DNA of 64,000 nucleotides from Massilia sp. W12 (GTDB lineage Bacteria > Pseudomonadota > Gammaproteobacteria > Burkholderiales > Burkholderiaceae_D), in the NCBI RefSeq assembly GCF_037300705.1, contig NZ_CP147776.1:2666001-2730000 (forward strand). The letters run 5' to 3'. The notes beneath the pieces were generated by a model. The model was not told the DNA's origin. It made no database searches and saw only the letters and a program-made list of their open reading frames with translations. Shown piece by piece: positions 1 to 10,157 of this stretch. Each line of letters begins with the position of its first letter. Positions within the stretch are counted from its first letter, which is position 1. The position numbers and the translations under genes were made by a program.

Positions 1-1
1 T

Positions 2-562
2 GGGGCCGCCTTCTGGCGCGCCGCCGAAAGTGGCGCACTGCCGCCCAGCGCCGCGCCCTGTCCCCTGGGACGGGCCTGGCTGCCGCGCCGCCAGCTGGCC
101 GGAGTCTTGCCGGAACAGCGCTATGCGGCGGATGAAGTCCCGTTCTTACCGCCGGATTTTGATTACCGCTATTGGAACTGCGCCCCCGCCGACCAGCAAT
201 GCCGCTATCTGCAAAGCGGCGATCTGCTGCGCTTGTGGAATTTGAGCGAAGCGAACGATCCCGCCGCCACGCTTGACGCGCAAGGCAACCATTTCCTGCA
301 ATGCAGCCTGCCGCCGGCCCGATGCGTAGCCTTGATAACGCTGGACGTGAACGGGGAAGCCATGCTGGACGTGCAGGATTTGCAGCTCGACACCTTGATC
401 TACGAGCAGGCCGAACGACGCTTTTACTGCACCTGGCGCTTAAACCTGTTGGCCGATCCCGCCATTCTCAGCATCCGCCTGCTGTATGTGAGCGAGCCGG
501 CGCAAATCGAGCGCATCAATACCCTGCAGAGCGCACAAGCGCTGCTGGCGCAAGGAGCGTGA
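2..562 (+). CDS. DUF2169 family protein, C-terminal part (5' end outside window)
   Basis: The frame is open from base 2 with no credible start, so the gene begins upstream. The visible 186 residues match the end of the complete DUF2169 protein at 18382-19401: both have a proline-x-aspartate-phenylalanine, R-x-Y-N-C-A segment and then a beta-rich tail with a Y-x-x-W-R strand. DUF2169 proteins are found beside VgrG and PAAR/Rhs genes in type VI secretion clusters and are thought to help load the effector. The stop is one base before the rhs start, so the two are almost certainly co-transcribed. The family call rests on internal similarity and context. Confidence 0.72.
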   Translation, partial: GAAFWRAAESGALPPSAAPCPLGRAWLPRRQLAGVLPEQRYAADEVPFLPPDFDYRYWNCAPADQQCRYLQSGDLLRLWNLSEANDPAATLDAQGNHFLQCSLPPARCVALITLDVNGEAMLDVQDLQLDTLIYEQAERRFYCTWRLNLLADPAILSIRLLYVSEPAQIERINTLQSAQALLAQGA

Positions 563-563
563 C

Positions 564-3500
564 ATGGCTAAAGAAACCGTCACCCAATCCAGCCGCTTCT
601 TTTGCGTGAGCTTAGTGCCGGATTTTTGTAAAACCCCGGTCGGCCCCGCCACGCCGCCGCTGCCTTACACCATCAAGGGCGAATTCAAACAAACCAGCAA
701 GCCCAGCAAAACCCTTAAAACGCACAGCGAGCCGGTGTTTTTGCACAATACAAGCGTGATTCCCAGCGTCACCGGGGACGAACCCGGGGTGGCCAAGGGC
801 GTCAAGAGCAATACCGTGGGCAAACGGGTGGAGAGCCTGCGCTTTTCCAGCAGCTATGGCGCAAACAACACCAAGACCATCGAAGTCGGCCACATGGTGT
901 GGATGAATGACCGCAACACAGTGGGACAGATTCAGGAACGCGGCGCACAGCCGGCCAAGCCGACCCAGGCCGACTGGACGGATAAATTTCAACAAGGCTT
1001 TAAACAGACCGAACAAAAAGTCACGCAAAAGCTGCAAGACTTGTCCAAACAAGTGAATCAAAAGGTGAAAGCCAGCAGCAACGCCTTGCTGGATCAAGGC
1101 GCCAGTATTTTGCAAAGCATTCACCAGAAAGCAGAAAACGTGCGCATCAGCTTGCAACCGCTGGCGCGCGAGTGGCAAAACGGCAAATCGCAAGCCTTTC
1201 ACGCCTTTGGCCAGGACGCCATGGACACCGGCGGCAAGATCGGCGTCGGCAGCGCGGCGCTGGGCGTGGCCGGCTTGGGCGTCGGCGCCACCGGGATTGG
1301 CGCGCCGGTGGCGGTGGTGATGGAAGGCGGGGCCGCCGCCGGCGGCGTGGTGGCTGCCGGCGTAGGCGGAACCGGGGCCGTGGTCGATTCCGGCGCCACC
1401 TTGCTGGACGACGCAGCCAACTTCATCCTCAACGGCAAAACCCCGGATTTAGTGGCCAGCGCCAAACAAATCGGCAGCAATGCATTGCAACTCTTACCCA
1501 TCGCCAAGCTGCGCGGCCTGGCCGGCAAACTCTTGCCCAAGGGCGCAGCGAAAGCGCCCAAACCCGGCGCGCCGGCCCCCAAACCACCCGCCAAACCGCC
1601 TAAACCCCCGGCCAAAGACCCGCCAGCCAACCGCAGCGGACGCGATGGCGGCAAAATCAAACCGGGTAAAAAACCCAAGCAAGACAAGCCCAAGGACGAG
1701 TGTCCCAAGAATTGCGCCACCGGCGGCGCCAATCCGCGCCCGGCCAAATCACGCCGCCCGGTGCACTTTGGCACCGGTGAAGAAATTCTGTATCAGACCG
1801 ATTTCGTCACGCGCGGCAGCCTGGGACTGGAATGGACGCGCTGCTACCGCTCAGGCAGCGCAGCGCAAGACTGGGGCGTGCTGGGCGCACGCTGGTCTTT
1901 ACCCTACAGCGCCAGCCTGTCGATCTCGCGGCGCGGCATCGTGTATCACGACGCCAGCGGGCGCGCCCTGCGTCTGCCGCGCATCGCAGTTGGCGAGCGC
2001 CATGCTGTCCCCGGCGAAGGTTTTACCTTGGAGCGCAGCAGCGAGACAGAATGCATCCTGCATTGGCAGGACGGCAGCCAGGACCGCTTCACACGCGGCC
2101 CGGATGGCTGGCTGCCGCACGGGCATGATGGCGTCAACGCCATGCTGCGTCCCGGCGCGCCATTGGCGGTGCGCAGCTATCACTTAAGCCGGCATCAAGC
2201 CGCCAATGGCCAGGGCTATCGCGTGCTGCGCGACTTCGCCGCCGCTCCCGGCGCGGTGATGCTCGAAGTTCAGGGCGACGACGGCACGGTATTGCGCGCG
2301 GTGCGCAGCCAGAGCGCGGCGCAACACAGCCCGCACAGCCAACCAGTGATCGGCGAAGTCTGGCAACTCTTCGAGGATGGCGCAGCGCAATGTATGGCGC
2401 GCTATGAATATGGGACAGAAGACTGGGCCTGCGCCGCGCCGCCGCCAGGCTTCGCACCGCTAGCCGACAGCTGGCCCGGCGGCGAGGAGCAAGTAGCGCA
2501 ACACGCCCCCGCCTTGGCAAACCAGGGCTTGCCGCATCCGGCCTTCCTGCAACTGCCGCCACGCTTAAATCTGACGGCGCAACGCAATGCCCTGGATGCG
2601 CGCCGCGAGTATGCCTACCGCCTGCACCTGCTGCAGCGCTACACCGATTATCTGGGACATGGCTTCACGCTGGAATGGATCAGCCTGGAGGCCTTGCGCG
2701 CCAGCTGGCGGCGCGACTTGAGCAGTATGACGCCGGAACAATGCGCCGCATGGCAAGCCGAGTGCGCAGCCCATGCGCCGATCCGCTTAAGCAGCAGCCA
2801 GCAAGCGCGCGCCATCGTCAGCGGCGCGGAAGACGGCGCGGAGCGGGTGCAGATCCGCTATCTGGATGAAGACAGCACAGAAGTGACAGAGGCCGACGGC
2901 AGTCGCCATCTGTACTATTTTAATGACGCCTGGCTGGTGACAGCCTACCAGGCATGGCAGCCCGGCATGCAAGATGAACCGGAACGCCCGGTGCAACTTG
3001 GCAAGCGGCGCTGGAGCCGCGAAGGCTGGCTCTTGAGCGAAAGCGACGCCAACGGGCATACCGAGCAATACAGCTACGATGCGCATGGCAATCTGATCGA
3101 ACAAATCGACGCCTGCGGCGCGCGCACCCGCATTGAGTATGACGCCGGCAATCGGCCCATCCGCATTCAGGATGCGCTGGGCGGCGAGACCCGCATGGAG
3201 TGGGACGCAGGCGGGCAACTGCTGCGCCACATTGACGCACTGGGACACTGCACCGCCTATGTCTGGGATGCGCAAGGGCGCTTAAACGGCGTGCAAGACG
3301 CGCGCGGCGGCCAGACCCGTCTGCAATACGATGCCGCCGGGCGGCTGATACGGCATACCGATTGCTCGCAACGCAGCACGGAATACAGCTACGACCGCAG
3401 CGGCAATTTGCTGCGCCAGACTGATGCCATGGGACAGAGCACCAATTACCGCTACGATGCGCTGGGCCGCCTGCTGCAAGTGATGTACCCCGATGGACTG

Positions 3501-5966
3501 AGCGAAACCCTGGAATGGGACGCGGCTGACAATTTAATCTGTCACACTGACACAGGCGGAGCGCAAACGCGCTATCGCTACAACAATCTGCAATTGCCGC
3601 TTGAGCGGATTGATGCGCTGGGGCAGCGCATGCGTTACGGCTATGACGCCATGGGACGTTTGAGCATGCTGGAAAACGCCAACGGCGAGCGCTGCAGCTT
3701 TGCCTACAACCGGCAAGGCTGGCTGATCCGCGAAACCGGCTTTGACGGCAAAGTGACAGAATACCAATACGACGCGGCGGGCCGGCTGCAAAGCAGCGCC
3801 AGCGCCGGGGCGCAAACGCACTATGTGCGCGATGCGCTGGGCCGCATCTTAGCGCGCAACAGCGCGGATGACACGGTGCGCTTTGACTGGGATGCGCTGG
3901 GCCGGCTCACCGCCGTGGAAAACCGGCACGCCAGCATGCGCATGCGTTATGACGCGCTCGGACGCCTGCTGGAAGAGCGGCAGCACACGCATCTGCCGCA
4001 AGCCTTGTGCGCAGCGATGCAAGCCTGGCGCAATGCGCCCGATCAAGGTGATTTGCCGCACAGCATCGCCCTGCTCACCCGGCATGAATACGATGAACTG
4101 GGCAAGCGCATCGCCAGCATTTTGCCGAACGGTCGGCGGCTGGACTGGCTGCGCTATGGTTCCGGGCATTGGCATGGAACCTTGTGGCAGGGACAGGAGA
4201 TGGCGCAGATTGAGCGCGATGCGCTGCATCGCGAAGTGCGGCGCAATATCGGTTACCGGCGCGATCCGCAGCACAGCAGCCGCGGCCTGGAGCTGGAAAA
4301 GCATTACGATGCGCAATCGCGCCTGTCCCGGTTTGCGCTATACAGCGCGCGCGGACAGCAAAGCCGCAGCTATGAATACGACAGCGCCGGGCATTTACGC
4401 CGCATCACTGACAGCCGGCGCGGTTTGTTGGAATATCAGTACGACCCCTTGGGCCAAATCTTGCAAGCAACGCAAAGCGGGCAACGTGAACGTTTCGCCT
4501 TTGATCCGGCAGGCAATTTGCTCGAAACGCCCGAGGCTGGCGGCGGGCATGCGGCAAGCAGCAGCAATCTCAGCAGCCACAGCCAAGCGCCCAATGCACT
4601 GCCCGGCATGGGACGCATCACACACAATTTGCTGCAACAATGGGGGCCATGCCGTTACGCCTACGACAGCCAAGGCAATATGATCAAGCGCAGCCGCCAG
4701 CATGGCAGCTTGCAAGAGCAAAGCGAATACCAATGGGACGCACAGCAATGTCTGGTCAGCATGCAGCGCGAGTATGCCGGACGGCGCTATCAGGCGCATT
4801 ATGTATATGACGCCTTCCAGCGCCGCATCGCCAAATACGTGCAGAGCGCGCGTTACGACGAAGCCGGCGTGTTGCAGGACAAGGCGGGCGAGCTGCATTA
4901 TTTTGTGTGGGATGGCGATGTATTGCAGCAGGAAATCCGCTTCACCCAGCATCTGCCGGGCTTCCCCGCACCGAACCCGCGCCCGCGACCTGCCAGCACC
5001 GGCTGGGACGGCGCCGCCAGCGCACATGCGGCTTATGCCCTGGACGAAGGACTGGGCGAATGCAGCACCTATATTTATGAAGCGGACAGCTTTGTGCCGA
5101 TGGCGCGCGTGGTCAGCCAACACGAACAGGAGGAATTCGCCAGCCCCTCGGTCTATCTGCAACCGGTCCCCGCCTGGCGCAGCGCGCGCGCCCAAGTGGA
5201 AGACCCATCCCCACAGGACGGCCACTGCCAGGCGCAAGAGGAATGGCGCTGCCGGCAAATGCAAATGCAGCGCGAAGCGCGCGCCGCCAGAGAAGCAGGC
5301 AAAGATCGGCAACTCTACTACCACTGCGACCACATCGGCGCCCCGTTGGAGCTGCTCGACAGCGACGGCGACGCGCTCTGGTCCGCACGTCGCCTTACCT
5401 GGGGCAAGCTGCACGAGACGCAAGACAAGCATGCGAACCAGCCCTTGCGCTTTCAGGGGCAGTATTACGATGCGGAAAGCGGATTGCATTACAATCGTTA
5501 CCGGTATTATGATCCGGAGGTGGGGCGCTTTGTTTCGCAGGATCCGATTGGGTTGTTGGGTGGGGAGAATCTCTACCAATATGGGCCGAATGCGGAGGGG
5601 TGGGTTGATCCGCTGGGGTTGGCTCGATGCAAGAAATTTGGTGGATTGGATTGGGGAGCTGTTGTTGGTAAAGATGGAGAAACAAGGCAGGAACATGTAC
5701 GAAACGGACATGGGAAACTAAATCCGAAAAAACCAGTCCAGACGTTATTCTACAAAGACCCAGTTCAAGAAATTAATCGAGCATGGCGGAAGCGGATGAA
5801 GAGTAATCCTTGCCCTGATTCGACGGATGAATTTGGGGATAATTATATAATTGATATGAGGCGGCCTGTTGGCTACGATAGGGATAGTAGATTAGAAACC
5901 AGTAAAATTACTATCCATGTAAGAAAGGGGACTAATAAAATTGTTACTGGATACCCTAAAATATAA
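564..5966 (+). CDS. PAAR-like (DUF4150) Rhs polymorphic toxin, rhs clade A, 1800 aa
   Basis: Layout: a DUF4150/PAAR-like spike domain at about residues 1-130, an Ala/Gly-rich probably membrane-interacting stretch (about 220-320), a Pro/Lys linker (330-400), a DUF6531-type start of the Rhs shell (HFGTGEEI near 395), YD repeats through the middle, and the Rhs core ending QDPIGLLGGENLYQY...DPLGL at residue 1686. The last about 114 residues are the toxin tip, more AT-rich than the rest, with an HVRNGH motif and a C-terminal ITIHVRKG strand. This is compatible with a small RNase-type fold, but I cannot assign the family. By family knowledge the shell encloses the tip, which is cleaved off after the DPxGL region and delivered by the type VI apparatus. 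It follows a DUF2169 gene by one base and is followed by its immunity gene. Confidence 0.9.
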   Translation: MAKETVTQSSRFFCVSLVPDFCKTPVGPATPPLPYTIKGEFKQTSKPSKTLKTHSEPVFLHNTSVIPSVTGDEPGVAKGVKSNTVGKRVESLRFSSSYGANNTKTIEVGHMVWMNDRNTVGQIQERGAQPAKPTQADWTDKFQQGFKQTEQKVTQKLQDLSKQVNQKVKASSNALLDQGASILQSIHQKAENVRISLQPLAREWQNGKSQAFHAFGQDAMDTGGKIGVGSAALGVAGLGVGATGIGAPVAVVMEGGAAAGGVVAAGVGGTGAVVDSGATLLDDAANFILNGKTPDLVASAKQIGSNALQLLPIAKLRGLAGKLLPKGAAKAPKPGAPAPKPPAKPPKPPAKDPPANRSGRDGGKIKPGKKPKQDKPKDECPKNCATGGANPRPAKSRRPVHFGTGEEILYQTDFVTRGSLGLEWTRCYRSGSAAQDWGVLGARWSLPYSASLSISRRGIVYHDASGRALRLPRIAVGERHAVPGEGFTLERSSETECILHWQDGSQDRFTRGPDGWLPHGHDGVNAMLRPGAPLAVRSYHLSRHQAANGQGYRVLRDFAAAPGAVMLEVQGDDGTVLRAVRSQSAAQHSPHSQPVIGEVWQLFEDGAAQCMARYEYGTEDWACAAPPPGFAPLADSWPGGEEQVAQHAPALANQGLPHPAFLQLPPRLNLTAQRNALDARREYAYRLHLLQRYTDYLGHGFTLEWISLEALRASWRRDLSSMTPEQCAAWQAECAAHAPIRLSSSQQARAIVSGAEDGAERVQIRYLDEDSTEVTEADGSRHLYYFNDAWLVTAYQAWQPGMQDEPERPVQLGKRRWSREGWLLSESDANGHTEQYSYDAHGNLIEQIDACGARTRIEYDAGNRPIRIQDALGGETRMEWDAGGQLLRHIDALGHCTAYVWDAQGRLNGVQDARGGQTRLQYDAAGRLIRHTDCSQRSTEYSYDRSGNLLRQTDAMGQSTNYRYDALGRLLQVMYPDGLSETLEWDAADNLICHTDTGGAQTRYRYNNLQLPLERIDALGQRMRYGYDAMGRLSMLENANGERCSFAYNRQGWLIRETGFDGKVTEYQYDAAGRLQSSASAGAQTHYVRDALGRILARNSADDTVRFDWDALGRLTAVENRHASMRMRYDALGRLLEERQHTHLPQALCAAMQAWRNAPDQGDLPHSIALLTRHEYDELGKRIASILPNGRRLDWLRYGSGHWHGTLWQGQEMAQIERDALHREVRRNIGYRRDPQHSSRGLELEKHYDAQSRLSRFALYSARGQQSRSYEYDSAGHLRRITDSRRGLLEYQYDPLGQILQATQSGQRERFAFDPAGNLLETPEAGGGHAASSSNLSSHSQAPNALPGMGRITHNLLQQWGPCRYAYDSQGNMIKRSRQHGSLQEQSEYQWDAQQCLVSMQREYAGRRYQAHYVYDAFQRRIAKYVQSARYDEAGVLQDKAGELHYFVWDGDVLQQEIRFTQHLPGFPAPNPRPRPASTGWDGAASAHAAYALDEGLGECSTYIYEADSFVPMARVVSQHEQEEFASPSVYLQPVPAWRSARAQVEDPSPQDGHCQAQEEWRCRQMQMQREARAAREAGKDRQLYYHCDHIGAPLELLDSDGDALWSARRLTWGKLHETQDKHANQPLRFQGQYYDAESGLHYNRYRYYDPEVGRFVSQDPIGLLGGENLYQYGPNAEGWVDPLGLARCKKFGGLDWGAVVGKDGETRQEHVRNGHGKLNPKKPVQTLFYKDPVQEINRAWRKRMKSNPCPDSTDEFGDNYIIDMRRPVGYDRDSRLETSKITIHVRKGTNKIVTGYPKI

Positions 5967-5989
5967 ATATTAACAAAAAGGAGGTTTGC

Positions 5990-6241
5990 ATGTCTTCATA
6001 CTGGTTTTGCCCATGCATAGCTTGCGATGGGCAAGGGCGTCTAGTTATTCAAAGAGATATTAAAACAGGGCGGCTATTTCTTCATTGTGATGAATGTTTG
6101 AGATCATGGGATAATCCGAGGGATGTTAATGACCGGAAAAAATGCCATCCAGATTTACGTGAGAACTATGAAGAAATTGATTTGCCAGAAATCCAACGGA
6201 TGGGCTGGGGGGGGTACGCAAAACATTTGTATGAAAAATGA
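5990..6241 (+). CDS. putative immunity protein of Rhs-A (zinc-ribbon-like, 83 aa)
   Basis: A small AT-rich gene 23 bases after the rhs stop, with a very strong ribosome binding site (AAGGAGG at 5978-5984). The protein has cysteines in a CPCIAC pattern and a second pair around CDEC, so it may bind zinc. It matches no immunity family that I recognise. Position directly after the toxin tip and the strong start signal argue that it protects against that tip. The function is inferred from context only. Confidence 0.6.
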   Translation: MSSYWFCPCIACDGQGRLVIQRDIKTGRLFLHCDECLRSWDNPRDVNDRKKCHPDLRENYEEIDLPEIQRMGWGGYAKHLYEK

Positions 6242-6261
6242 TGCTCTTGTAGAAACTGATA

Positions 6262-7653
6262 GACGGAAATCCTTTCCGCGCCAGCGACAGCCGGCGCGGA
6301 TTACAGGAATACCAATACGACCCGCTGGGGCAATTGCTGCAAGTGAGCCAGAGCCGGCATCAAGAGCGTTTCGCCTTTGATCCAGGCGCGCGCGCAAAAC
6401 CCGCAGACGCCAACGCCGCTGCCGGGCATGGGGTGCATCACGCACAATTTGCTGCAACAATGGGGGCCATGCCGTTACGCCTACGACAGCCAAGGCAATA
6501 TGATCAAGCGCAGCCGCCAGCATGGCAGCTTGCAAGAGCAAAGCGAATACCAATGGGACGCACAGCAATGTCTGGTCAGCATGCAGCGCGAGTATGCCGG
6601 ACGGCGCTATCAGGCGCATTATGTATATGACGCCTTCCAGCGCCGCATCGCCAAATACGTGCAGAGCGCGCGTTACGACGAAGCCGGAGTGTTGCAGGAC
6701 AAGGCGGGCGAGCTGCATTATTTTGTGTGGGATGGCGATGTATTGCAGCAGGAAATCCGTTTCACCCAGCATCTGCCGGGCTTCCCCGCACCGAACCCGC
6801 GCCCGCGACCTGCCAGCACCGGCTGGGACGGCGCCGCCAGCGCACATGCGGCTTATGCCCTGGACGAAGGACTGGGCGAATGCAGCACCTATATTTATGA
6901 AGCGGACAGCTTTGTGCCGATGGCGCGCGTGGTCAGCCAACACGAACAAGAGGAATTCGCCAGCCCCTCGGTCTATCTGCAACCGGTCCCCGCCTGGCGC
7001 AGCGCGCGCGCCCAAGTGGAAGACCCATCCCCACAGGACGGCCACTGCCAGGCGCAAGAGGAATGGCGCTGCCGGCAAATGCAAATGCAGCGCGAAACGC
7101 GCGCCGCCAGAGAAGCAGGCAAAGATCGGCAACTCTACTACCACTGCGACCACATCGGCGCCCCGTTGGAGCTGCTCGACAGCGACGGCGACGCGCTCTG
7201 GTCCGCACGTCGCCTTACCTGGGGCAAGCTGCACGAGACGCAAGACAAGCATGCGAACCAGCCCTTGCGCTTTCAGGGGCAGTATTACGATGCGGAAAGC
7301 GGATTGCATTACAATCGTTACCGGTATTATGATCCGGAGGTGGGGCGCTTTGTTTCGCAGGATCCGATTGGGTTGTTGGGTGGGGAGAATTTTTATTTAT
7401 TTGCTCCTAATGCCATTTCATGGAGTGATCCACTGGGATTAAAACCATGTATAAATCGGAGGGAGGCGCTGAATAAAGCAAAGGAATTGGCTGGAATTCC
7501 AAGGTCGCAACAGCCAAGGTCTCAATGGGTAGTTGGGGATGATGTAACAAGGCAAGGTATGAAAAACTACAAATACACAAAGAATCCCACTCACTTTGGA
7601 CGATTTTATGAGTTTGTTGATGCTAGAGGCCATGTCAAAGTTGTTGTTGAACA
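6262..7653 (+). pseudogene. silent Rhs-A tip cassette A2, 5' part (core copy plus toxin N-terminal part)
   Basis: A headless copy of the rhs-A 3' region. Bases 6444-7391 are nearly identical to 4624-5571 (constant offset of 1820). Bases 6290-6385 are a more diverged Rhs piece lying in another frame, so the join near 6385 is frameshifted and no start codon serves the whole. After FYLFAPNAISWSDPLGL the sequence becomes AT-rich and encodes a new toxin beginning NRREALNKAKELAGIPRSQQP, a segment typical of many polymorphic nuclease toxins. The toxin is cut by an IS66 insertion at 7654. Its remaining codons lie at 10166-10307, and removing the insertion gives one open frame of about 117 toxin residues. 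Confidence 0.82.
7646..7653. repeat. IS66 target site duplication, left copy (GTTGAACA)
   Basis: The same eight bases follow the right end of the element at 10158-10165. Eight-base duplications are characteristic of IS66-family insertion. Confidence 0.95.
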
Positions 7654-7730
7654 GTAAGCGCCCACCCCCCCCATCTCCCCAAGCCCACAAAACCCGCGCA
7701 TGCTGTGCCCATCAAACTGGAGGGGCAAGT

Positions 7731-8048
7731 ATGCAAAGCAAATCACCGAAGAAAAGCAGAGAAGAATGGCTCGCGCACGTGCGGGCGTGGCGCATGAGTG
7801 GACAAACGCAAAGCGCGTATTGCCGGCAGCACGAAATCAATCTGCCGGTCCTGCAATACTGGATCAAGCGCAGCCGCAGCGGATCTGAATGCGCGCCGCT
7901 GACCTTGGTTGCCGCACAAGCGCCAACTGGCGCCATTTCTGCCCCCATCAGCGGCAATCTGACGCTGGAATGCGGCGCGCAGCGGCTGCATATTCCGCTG
8001 CATGTTCCGGCGCAATGGCTGGCTGCTTTATTGCGAGAGCTGGCGTGA
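7731..8048 (+). CDS. tnpA: IS66 accessory protein TnpA (105 aa)
   Basis: The first gene of the IS66 element. A GGAGGGG ribosome binding site lies about 8 bases before the ATG. The N-terminal half (EEWLAHVRAWRMSGQTQSAY) is a helix-turn-helix DNA-binding region as in IS66 OrfA proteins, with the WxxR..GxSxxxYCRQ..I pattern. The length is normal for the family. The stop overlaps the GTG start of tnpB, implying coupled translation. The protein is required with TnpB for efficient IS66 transposition, by family knowledge. Confidence 0.88.
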   Translation: MQSKSPKKSREEWLAHVRAWRMSGQTQSAYCRQHEINLPVLQYWIKRSRSGSECAPLTLVAAQAPTGAISAPISGNLTLECGAQRLHIPLHVPAQWLAALLRELA

Positions 8049-8389
8049 GCTGGCCGCAGCCTAAGCAAATCTGGCTGGTGCAAGAAGCGATGGATATGCG
8101 CGCCGGCATCGATAGCCTGGCCGCGCGCATTCAGCACAGCTTGGGACGCACGCCGTCGGATGGCGCTGCATACGTGTTTCGCAACCGGCGCAACAATCGC
8201 CTCAAGGCGCTGGTGTTTGACGCCAGCGGCATTTGGCTGTGCCAGCGCCGTCTGCATCAAGGCGGCTTCACCTGGCCGGAACCGGGCGCGCAAGTGTTTC
8301 TGCTCAACACAGAACAATGGGAATGGCTGTGTAAAGGTGTGGATTGGCGCCGTCTGAGCGCTGCCCACATCCCCGCCTGGCTGTATTGA
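8045..8389 (+). CDS. tnpB: IS66 accessory protein TnpB (114 aa)
   Basis: The GTG start at 8045 is chosen because it overlaps the tnpA stop (GTGA) and gives the usual length of about 115 residues. The sequence carries the family hallmarks VQEAMDMRAGIDSLA, YVFRNRRNNRLKAL and a C-terminal LLNTEQWEWLCKGVDW. The longer open frame upstream is out-of-frame reading of tnpA. A gap of 119 bases with no gene separates it from tnpC. Confidence 0.9.
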   Translation: MSWPQPKQIWLVQEAMDMRAGIDSLAARIQHSLGRTPSDGAAYVFRNRRNNRLKALVFDASGIWLCQRRLHQGGFTWPEPGAQVFLLNTEQWEWLCKGVDWRRLSAAHIPAWLY

Positions 8390-8508
8390 AATGCGCTTTG
8401 GCAACGATCCGACTGGTTCTTGATCAGGTAAAAAAATCCCATGAGAGAAACCGCAAAAAAGATGGTGTTTACGCAGGAAAAAGCGCTTGAAAGCGTTACA
8501 CTTCAGGC

Positions 8509-10131
8509 ATGGATTTCATTGCGCAAAAACACCGCTTGCAACACACCGAAGGCATCCCGTCCCCGCTACGGGAAGAGCTGTTGGCGATCATTGAGCAAGC
8601 CACGCAGGCTGAGCAAAAAGCTGCTGCATTCGCACAACGCGCCACACATGCAGAGCAGCAAGCCGCACAAGTGCAAAGCTATGCGGATCAACTGCGCCAG
8701 CAAAAAGAAAAACTCCATCAAGAAGTCACGTACTTGCGCCGCATGCGTTACGGCATCAAGAGTGAGCGCATGGTCGACAGCACGCAGCGCGATTTGTTTG
8801 AGCAAGATTTGGATGCCGATATTGAGGCGCTGCAAGCCGAGTTGGATAAGCTCGCAGCAACGTCCCCAAAAAACGAAGCGGTCAAACAAAAGCGCCCTGG
8901 TCGCCTGCCGCTGGCGGCGCACTTGCTGCGCGAAGACGTGTTGCACGAGCCGGCCAGTTGCGACTGCCCGGAATGCGGCAAAGCGATGCGCAAAGTTGGC
9001 GAAGATGTCACAGAAAAATTATCGGTGCAGCCGGCAGTGTTCAGCGTCAAGCGTCACCGCTATCCGAAATATGCCTGTCAGGCTTGCCAATCCATTCATC
9101 AGGCGCCCAGCGCACCGTCGATTATTGACGGCGGCGGCGTTGAGCACGATGTGCTGGCTTGGTTGCTGGTGTCGAAATATCTTGATCATCTGCCGCTGTA
9201 TCGCCTGGAGCAGATCGGTGAGCGCCATAATGTGCCCCTGTCCCGCACCAAGCTGGCGCAGTGGGTAGGACGTACAGGCGTGGCGCTGGCGCCGTTGGCG
9301 GATCGCTTGGCGCAATTGTTGCGACAGCGGCGCTGCTTGCATGCCGATGAAACGCCGGTGGCGCAATTGGCGCCGAAAACCGGCAAAACCGAGCGCGGCT
9401 ATCAATGGGTGTACCGCAGCAACGATATGGAGCCTGGGCCACGGATTGTGGTGTATGACTATCAGCCATCACGCCAGGGACAGCACGCGCGCAACATGCT
9501 GGCGGGCTGGAGCGGCTATTTGATGGCGGATGCGTATTCCGGCTATCAGGCATTATTTGCTGGCGGCGTGGTGGAACTGGGCTGTATGGCGCATGCGCGG
9601 CGCAAATTCTTCGATTTGCACGCAGCACGTCCAACGCCCATCACCACCGAAGCCTTGCATCGCTTTGCTCAGTTATATGAAATTGAGCGCGAAGCAAAAG
9701 ATATGTGTGTAGAACAACGCGCGGATTTGCGACGGGAAAAAAGTCTGCCTCTGTTAGCGGAATTCGAGACCTGGCTGAATGAAACCAGCGCCCGCGCCAG
9801 TCCGTCCTCCGGCTTGCAAAAAGCGATCGTGTACACCCTCAGCCGATGGCCTGCGCGGGTGCGCTATGCACACAGCGGGGATTTGCCGATAGATAATAAT
9901 GCGGCGGAAAACACCTTGCGCCCGGTGGCCATCGGGCGCAAGAACTGGCTGTTTTACGGCACAGAGCGCGCCGGCCATCGCGCCTCTTGCATCATGTCTT
10001 TGCTGACCACGGCAAAGCTTAATGGCCTTGATCCATACGAATGGCTGCTTGATACGCTCAACAAATTGCCCACTTGGCCAGCCAATCGCTTGGATGAGCT
10101 ATTGCCGCTTGGGTCTGTGATTCATGTCTGA
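8509..10131 (+). CDS. tnpC: IS66 transposase TnpC (540 aa)
   Basis: The large transposase of the element. It has an N-terminal coiled coil rich in Gln/Ala/Glu (about residues 20-90), a YLRRMRYGIKSERM motif, a zinc-binding segment with CDCPECGKAM and a later CQACQS pair, and then the DDE catalytic domain (HADETPVAQLAPK, YLMADAYSGY, and a PIDNNAAENTLRP segment with the final Glu). The C-terminal DPYEWLLDTLNKLPTWP tail is typical. The length is normal for IS66 and no frameshift is seen. Confidence 0.95.
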   Translation: MDFIAQKHRLQHTEGIPSPLREELLAIIEQATQAEQKAAAFAQRATHAEQQAAQVQSYADQLRQQKEKLHQEVTYLRRMRYGIKSERMVDSTQRDLFEQDLDADIEALQAELDKLAATSPKNEAVKQKRPGRLPLAAHLLREDVLHEPASCDCPECGKAMRKVGEDVTEKLSVQPAVFSVKRHRYPKYACQACQSIHQAPSAPSIIDGGGVEHDVLAWLLVSKYLDHLPLYRLEQIGERHNVPLSRTKLAQWVGRTGVALAPLADRLAQLLRQRRCLHADETPVAQLAPKTGKTERGYQWVYRSNDMEPGPRIVVYDYQPSRQGQHARNMLAGWSGYLMADAYSGYQALFAGGVVELGCMAHARRKFFDLHAARPTPITTEALHRFAQLYEIEREAKDMCVEQRADLRREKSLPLLAEFETWLNETSARASPSSGLQKAIVYTLSRWPARVRYAHSGDLPIDNNAAENTLRPVAIGRKNWLFYGTERAGHRASCIMSLLTTAKLNGLDPYEWLLDTLNKLPTWPANRLDELLPLGSVIHV

Positions 10132-10157
10132 TCGAGATGGGGGCGTTGGGCGCTTAC

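Larger units (their letters stand above)
7654..10157 (+). mobile_element. IS66-family insertion sequence, complete, 2504 bp
   Basis: Terminal inverted repeats of 22 bases, 20 of them matching, start GTAAGCGCCCA at 7654-7675 and at 10136-10157 (complement). An exact 8-base target duplication flanks them. The element holds the three standard IS66 genes in order on the plus strand: tnpA, tnpB (GTG start overlapping the tnpA stop) and tnpC. All frames are intact, so it may be active. It has inserted in a silent Rhs toxin tip, with its genes in the same direction as the toxin and the downstream immunity gene. Confidence 0.95.

Noticed and set aside
3000-5500. Regularly spaced similar units in the rhs genes, possible CRISPR or tandem DNA repeat
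   Set aside because: They are degenerate YD-repeat codons within a protein-coding frame. Units vary in sequence and there are no constant repeats with unique spacers.
4395-5711. Long minus-strand open frame (438 aa) opposite rhs-A, and similar ones opposite rhs-B
   Set aside because: These are shadows of the GC-rich rhs coding frame. They repeat wherever the core is copied and have no start signals.
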